Position numbers and translations under genes: made by a program
Notes under the pieces: model-generated
What the model was told of the DNA's origin: nothing
The model's database searches: none
Seen by the model: the letters and a program-made list of their open reading frames with translations, nothing else
Shown: in pieces, positions 56,001-56,651 of the stretch
Layout of the letters: the number at the start of each line of letters is the position of its first letter
Position numbering within the stretch: position 1 is the stretch's first letter
Assembly (NCBI GenBank): GCA_016795425.1
Contig: JAEUHG010000177.1
Location: 1-56,651, forward strand
Direction of reading: 5' to 3'
DNA length: 56,651 nt
Source of the DNA: Verrucomicrobiales bacterium
GTDB lineage: Bacteria > Verrucomicrobiota > Verrucomicrobiia > Limisphaerales > CAIMTB01

Positions 56001-56651
56001 CGCTTCACCACCACCACGAAGGTCTCCACGGATTCGTATGCCGTCAGTGTCCAGGTGGATTTGGATCCCGCCACCGGCCGGATCACCTGGTTGCTGCGGT
56101 CGCTGGATCCCACCACCGGTGATTTGCCGGAAGATCCCTTCGCCGGATTCCTGCCTCCCAACGATGCCACGCATCGCGGGGAAGGGGTGCTGAGTTACAC
56201 CGTGCGCCCGAAGGCAGGGCTGCCCGACGGCACACAACTGACCAATCGCGCCACCATTGTGTTCGATCCCACTTACGGAGCCAACCCGCCGATCCTCACG
56301 CCGTGGGTGACCAATACCCTGGACTCCGTGGCGCCCACGAGCCAGGTGCAGAGTCTTCCGACCCAGGCGACCGGCGAAGTGCCGGTGCAATGGGACGGTG
56401 CCGAGGTGGGTGCTGGATCGGGTCTCGCGTCGTTCGATCTGTTTGTCTCGAAGGACGACGGACCCTACGAACCGTGGCTTATCGCGACGTCCGAAAAGGC
56501 CGGTACCTTCACCGGACTGCCGGGTTCCACCTACCGCTTTTACAGCGTGGCGCGGGACCTTGCCGGGAATACGGAGGCCGCTCCAACGGTTCCCGACGCC
56601 GTCATCACCCTGGGTGGTGGCAGCAACTTCGCGACGTGGGCTAACACCCAG
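47043..56651 (+). CDS. Giant secreted multidomain protein with Gly-rich repeats and caspase-like domain (3' end missing)
   Basis: The frame from the ATG at 47043 stays open for 3203 codons to the window edge. Layout by residue: signal peptide 1-27 (LIATMCTLAMTLAAA); six Gly-rich repeats of about 257 residues, 44-1565, each with an EWVDGGGG motif; a linker; a beta-helix-like region 1675-2100 ending in a choice-of-anchor-Q-like SPGIDAADG/VPDMGAFEF part; a CARDB-like domain about 2101-2220; beta-sandwich parts including an IPT-like segment 2340-2430; a caspase-fold peptidase about 2650-2870 (LVVVYSGHGG with H2742, FVNDSCHSGAF with C2784); a DUF7619-like domain from VDPNDKYA (about 2907-3090); and a fibronectin-like domain near 3100-3195. 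It is predicted to be exported and cell-surface. The role is unknown; self-processing or adhesion is inference. Confidence 0.85.
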   Translation, partial: MKTLPTRLRIPGLIATMCTLAMTLAAATLRENRFLPADDRSLDGQEVVIESGTLTVAGPHRFASLTIRAGAVVTHEPATGGQADRAILITVAGDLRVEPGGRMDATGLGYSVAGSPGAAGHGDYAGGGGGHGGIGARSAGGTPGRGGDAFGAFANPASWGGPGGPGSDGAFAPGGGLIRVEVDGTLTIDGSIRADGGAGVVNNQGGGAGGGILLKAGLIRGSGSVSANGAPGEWVDGGGGAGGRVALIGGRQEFAGELSAKGAGGSAVGGAGTVFLSAGSAPGELRIENANLGEWTPVAALAGADLILGAHAIAFATEPLVIRTLVLTQNAVITHASGSTGLMVHATGNVTVGADAAITVDGRGYSASTEPGPGAGEKLSWGGSGAGHGGLGGVSASGAGGGKHYGSILQPIALGSQGGASDSGSGSAGGGTVHLEVDGTLTVNGRISANGLACQVNNAGGGAGGSLWLRASTLSGAGWIEANGGAGEWVDGGGGSGGRIALYYTAESFTGRITAIGGGGSQRGGAGTVYRRRDGESEGQLLIHNGDVWGQSTPIVAPEAFRLVLAGNAIVYPEAPLRLARLEVGTNTVLTHLTGQTNLELSVTGDAAVAAGGEVTANGKGYPVLDQRGPGSGVLNDWSGSGGGHGGLGGTSAAGAVGGTNYGSVLTPTSLGSQGGDGNGGPGNPGGGAIRLIVGGRLTVDGRLTAEGLNATANNAGGGSGGSVWLTVGTLAGTGVFSVNGGAGEWVDGGGGGGGRIALYYQRDEFAGSVTAIGGGGSQRGGAGTIYRRGGEDAVGQLLITNGEGNANYTPVSSPIAYRLILGARAYVYAEGPLQVTDLVVAENATLTHRTGQDRCEVHAFNNLTVAMGGQINVDGRGYPVGDNLGPGAGTQADWGGSGGSHGGNGGPSASGAVSALAYGSQTEPLIAGSSGGPGSGGPGAAGGGVIRLMVDKTLTVDGRISAVGLNAQANNAGGGAGGSVYITAESLAGSGAIVADGGAGEWVDGGGGAGGRIALHVQRQSFAGTITVTGGGGSARGGAGSLYTRLGSEAGGELVLDNGGSSGTLSPLDVPPSTRLTIAGGTTVYPVRSLSLVSLRLKSGAMLTHTNGQPNLTLSVDGDLTVESGATITASGKGYPVGEDWGPGAGQTGGSCGGGGGHGGDGGLAWPGDVVGGTAYDSFVEPTEFGSSGGSGGGPANARSPGGGAIRLIVGGLLTVDGSLAADGLSAWYNNQGGGAGGSLWITAAKLAGGGTINANGGIGEWVDGGGGSGGRIALHLGTDEFKGSVAARGGGGHQAGAAGTIYTRVGSAKAGSVLVDNGDQWGGFTPLRSEEPYHLTLAHRAQAFAEHPLVLGSLNAGVETVLTHLKGQEAFSAVVLGDAVVAGTINVDGRGYPVGGEVGPGAGSRRDWSGSGAGHGGVGGRGATGIPGGVAYGSALEPSTHGSQGGSGEGGAGGHGGGAVRLIVGGRLTLDGAISANGINATANNAGGGSGGSIFLGARELSGAGTVAANGGAGEWVDGGGGSGGRIAVYRVVDSFTGVLSATGAGGSARGEDGTIHQDALPKVAWLSPSTGWLHGEVDLQVALFTGQDVDLTTEFSAWRGDRQRPIGNAQGRLTASVPWNTVIFEDGPWQIQAVARDPSGRVVSESRRDVLINNAVRWHGGALVSDETWDPGMVHVVLQDLVIPAGTTLTLSPGVVVKVATGVRLELRSGSRVVATGTAALPVSVTSLLDDTLGGDSNLDGDATRPIPGAWRLSRDVGAELLADNHTRLRFLARTFGGTLAANETWTADSLVEVSETVVVPGAINLRIEGGAIVKFSPGAGIDVRSGGALVVAGTQAQPVVLTSRRDDAYGGDTNDDGSRSAPAAGDWRSIQGDDGSTLTLDHAWIRFGGDSRVNQWGAGGAIEGGGRVTARNCVISDALKDGVFCWAPSRFENCLILRCDRGLTAVAELQVVHCTIDSCRIGLLEHVGQLIVRNSIVSRSIDVGISHDLGGATPVVTFCNVWNPDARQGNYAGTSDRTGLDGNISDPPAFKDADADNFRLHYASPGIDAADGTVAPTLDLAGAPRYDDPRTGNTGTASSNGAVPDMGAFEFAETAPSDINLVVSEIRGPGAVVAGDLVHVEWTIQNRGTEAFTGPWHDALYLENSATRERLFVGEVLAGRSAKVGPGQSWTVGADVHVPGGLEAAYRWVVAANSRGDVFEGVHAADNETAASVSSTLTVPTLPLDGTSVTGAFGAQEQAWWFQVRAPLGKDVRFDLDLLADRGITELYVGRGFVPTPEAFSARHREFGSADTTAIASGQGASAGGDRTNIFYVMVLGRSLETVPVGFALDASTAPFSVDAAANGIIGNAGEVTLEIHGSGFGPDTEFSLRRGGQQRSAIRQSVRESGRAFATFDAIGLAPGTYDLAASLGGVAVSQAGAVEVRAGGTPDFYVNLSGPGTTRAGRLSTWFVTYGNRGLVDLRLPLLKVSAPGATEIQLFDSTLNWADAFTYLALNPDVLLPTLGPGQEVTFEFRLKTMNPVDVSVDWISGEDLSATYDAFDWASLPRPTGATADAWQAYLARLPERLGVNVAEFQSILEADLVDLAASELRYAYLANVNGRWLFGKEPVGVPAARPIIPVPDDYVTPETGLSLHALKGGAKKLPGDGIKKTWWVVLTIEDYQKKGGTNVHNLPGTARDFEDVADFAVKDLRTPAEQTSGFHDGPAQTNALGLTAFMLPFAQLIGKVDADDNLVVVYSGHGGRKSDGSPFLALNGGFLAPEVFSRLINNIGAGTTYFVNDSCHSGAFNAKVNTTNSTFVGLAATAPDKVSFDTASGGELITGLKANLRRCNGLGKSFELTAKDVTERYKSRTNIVERQEPVLTNPNRVDLEGKPWGEPSGFGAELRRKLNELKYKPRIKTPLNIVGSVDPNDKYALAGVGPLHWVQPDQVLPFEVLFENKTNAAAPAQEVLVVDDLDPRFDWSTFELKSIAFNDARIVVPPGLQRFTTTTKVSTDSYAVSVQVDLDPATGRITWLLRSLDPTTGDLPEDPFAGFLPPNDATHRGEGVLSYTVRPKAGLPDGTQLTNRATIVFDPTYGANPPILTPWVTNTLDSVAPTSQVQSLPTQATGEVPVQWDGAEVGAGSGLASFDLFVSKDDGPYEPWLIATSEKAGTFTGLPGSTYRFYSVARDLAGNTEAAPTVPDAVITLGGGSNFATWANTQ
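47172..51730 (+). repeat. six tandem coding repeats of about 770 bp
   Basis: The GEWVDGGGG codons occur at about 47739, 48504, 49274, 50046, 50826 and 51591, a period of 765-780 bases. Each unit encodes DGRGYPVG, then GPGAG, GHGG and YGS, a GGGAIRLIVGG strand, an NNAGGGAGG turn, NGGAGEWVDGGGG, GGRIALY and a THxTGQ strand. The units are similar but not identical, so they arose by old duplication and then diverged. Assembly from short reads could collapse them. Confidence 0.8.

Overview
The window is GC-rich bacterial chromosome from a Gram-negative organism, most likely a verrucomicrobium of the Limisphaerales/Pedosphaera type (inferred, not proven). Pointers are lpxI (lipid A, so an outer membrane), a DUF1559-like pseudopilin with an AFTLIELLVV start and an H-x9-DG motif, two DUF1080 proteins, two PQQ-like propellers, an ADOP-type permease, and many secreted proteins that end in the same short beta-rich module. 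I see no tRNA, rRNA, CRISPR array, transposase or phage genes.

Layout. 1-1.8 kb: the 3' end of an FdhF/YdeP-type molybdopterin oxidoreductase followed by fdhD. 1.9-5.9 kb: thrS, a repeat-rich gap and trpE. 5.9-10.1 kb, minus strand: an ADOP permease and transglutaminase operon and a VOC protein. 10.4-11.7 kb: a GDSL esterase fused to DUF1080. 11.8-17.0 kb, minus strand: infC, an Hsp70 paralogue, a TolB-like propeller protein, and a glycine-rich RRM protein with a clear terminator. 17.4-20.4 kb: a 1017-aa propeller-repeat secreted protein. 20.5-23.4 kb: polA (minus). 23.5-25.9 kb: a helical exported protein, a small signal peptidase I and a zinc metalloprotease. 26.1-29 kb: a three-fold malectin-like/TSP3 protein. 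29.2-38.4 kb: two PQQ propellers around a DUF4240-Sel1 protein, an ECF sigma/anti-sigma pair and a DUF885 protein. 38.4-45.3 kb: lpxI, a choice-of-anchor protein, a NIPSNAP protein, icd, a small membrane protein, a pseudopilin and a DUF1080 protein. 45.7-46.7 kb: two Hsp20 genes behind a 12-bp palindrome that also resembles a sigma-54 promoter. 47.0 kb to the window end: one uninterrupted reading frame of at least 3203 codons.

How it fits together. Housekeeping genes (thrS, trpE, infC, polA, icd, lpxI) are interleaved with lineage-specific secreted and surface proteins. The most striking object is the giant 3' protein: signal peptide, six glycine-rich repeats of about 257 residues, a beta-helix-like region, a CARDB-like domain, a caspase-fold peptidase domain with a visible His/Cys pair, and C-terminal beta-sandwich domains. 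Other unexplained structure includes a C-terminal module shared by four exported proteins, a family of about 80-bp intergenic palindromic repeats, an inverted repeat upstream of trpE, and overlapping hairpins between fdhD and thrS.
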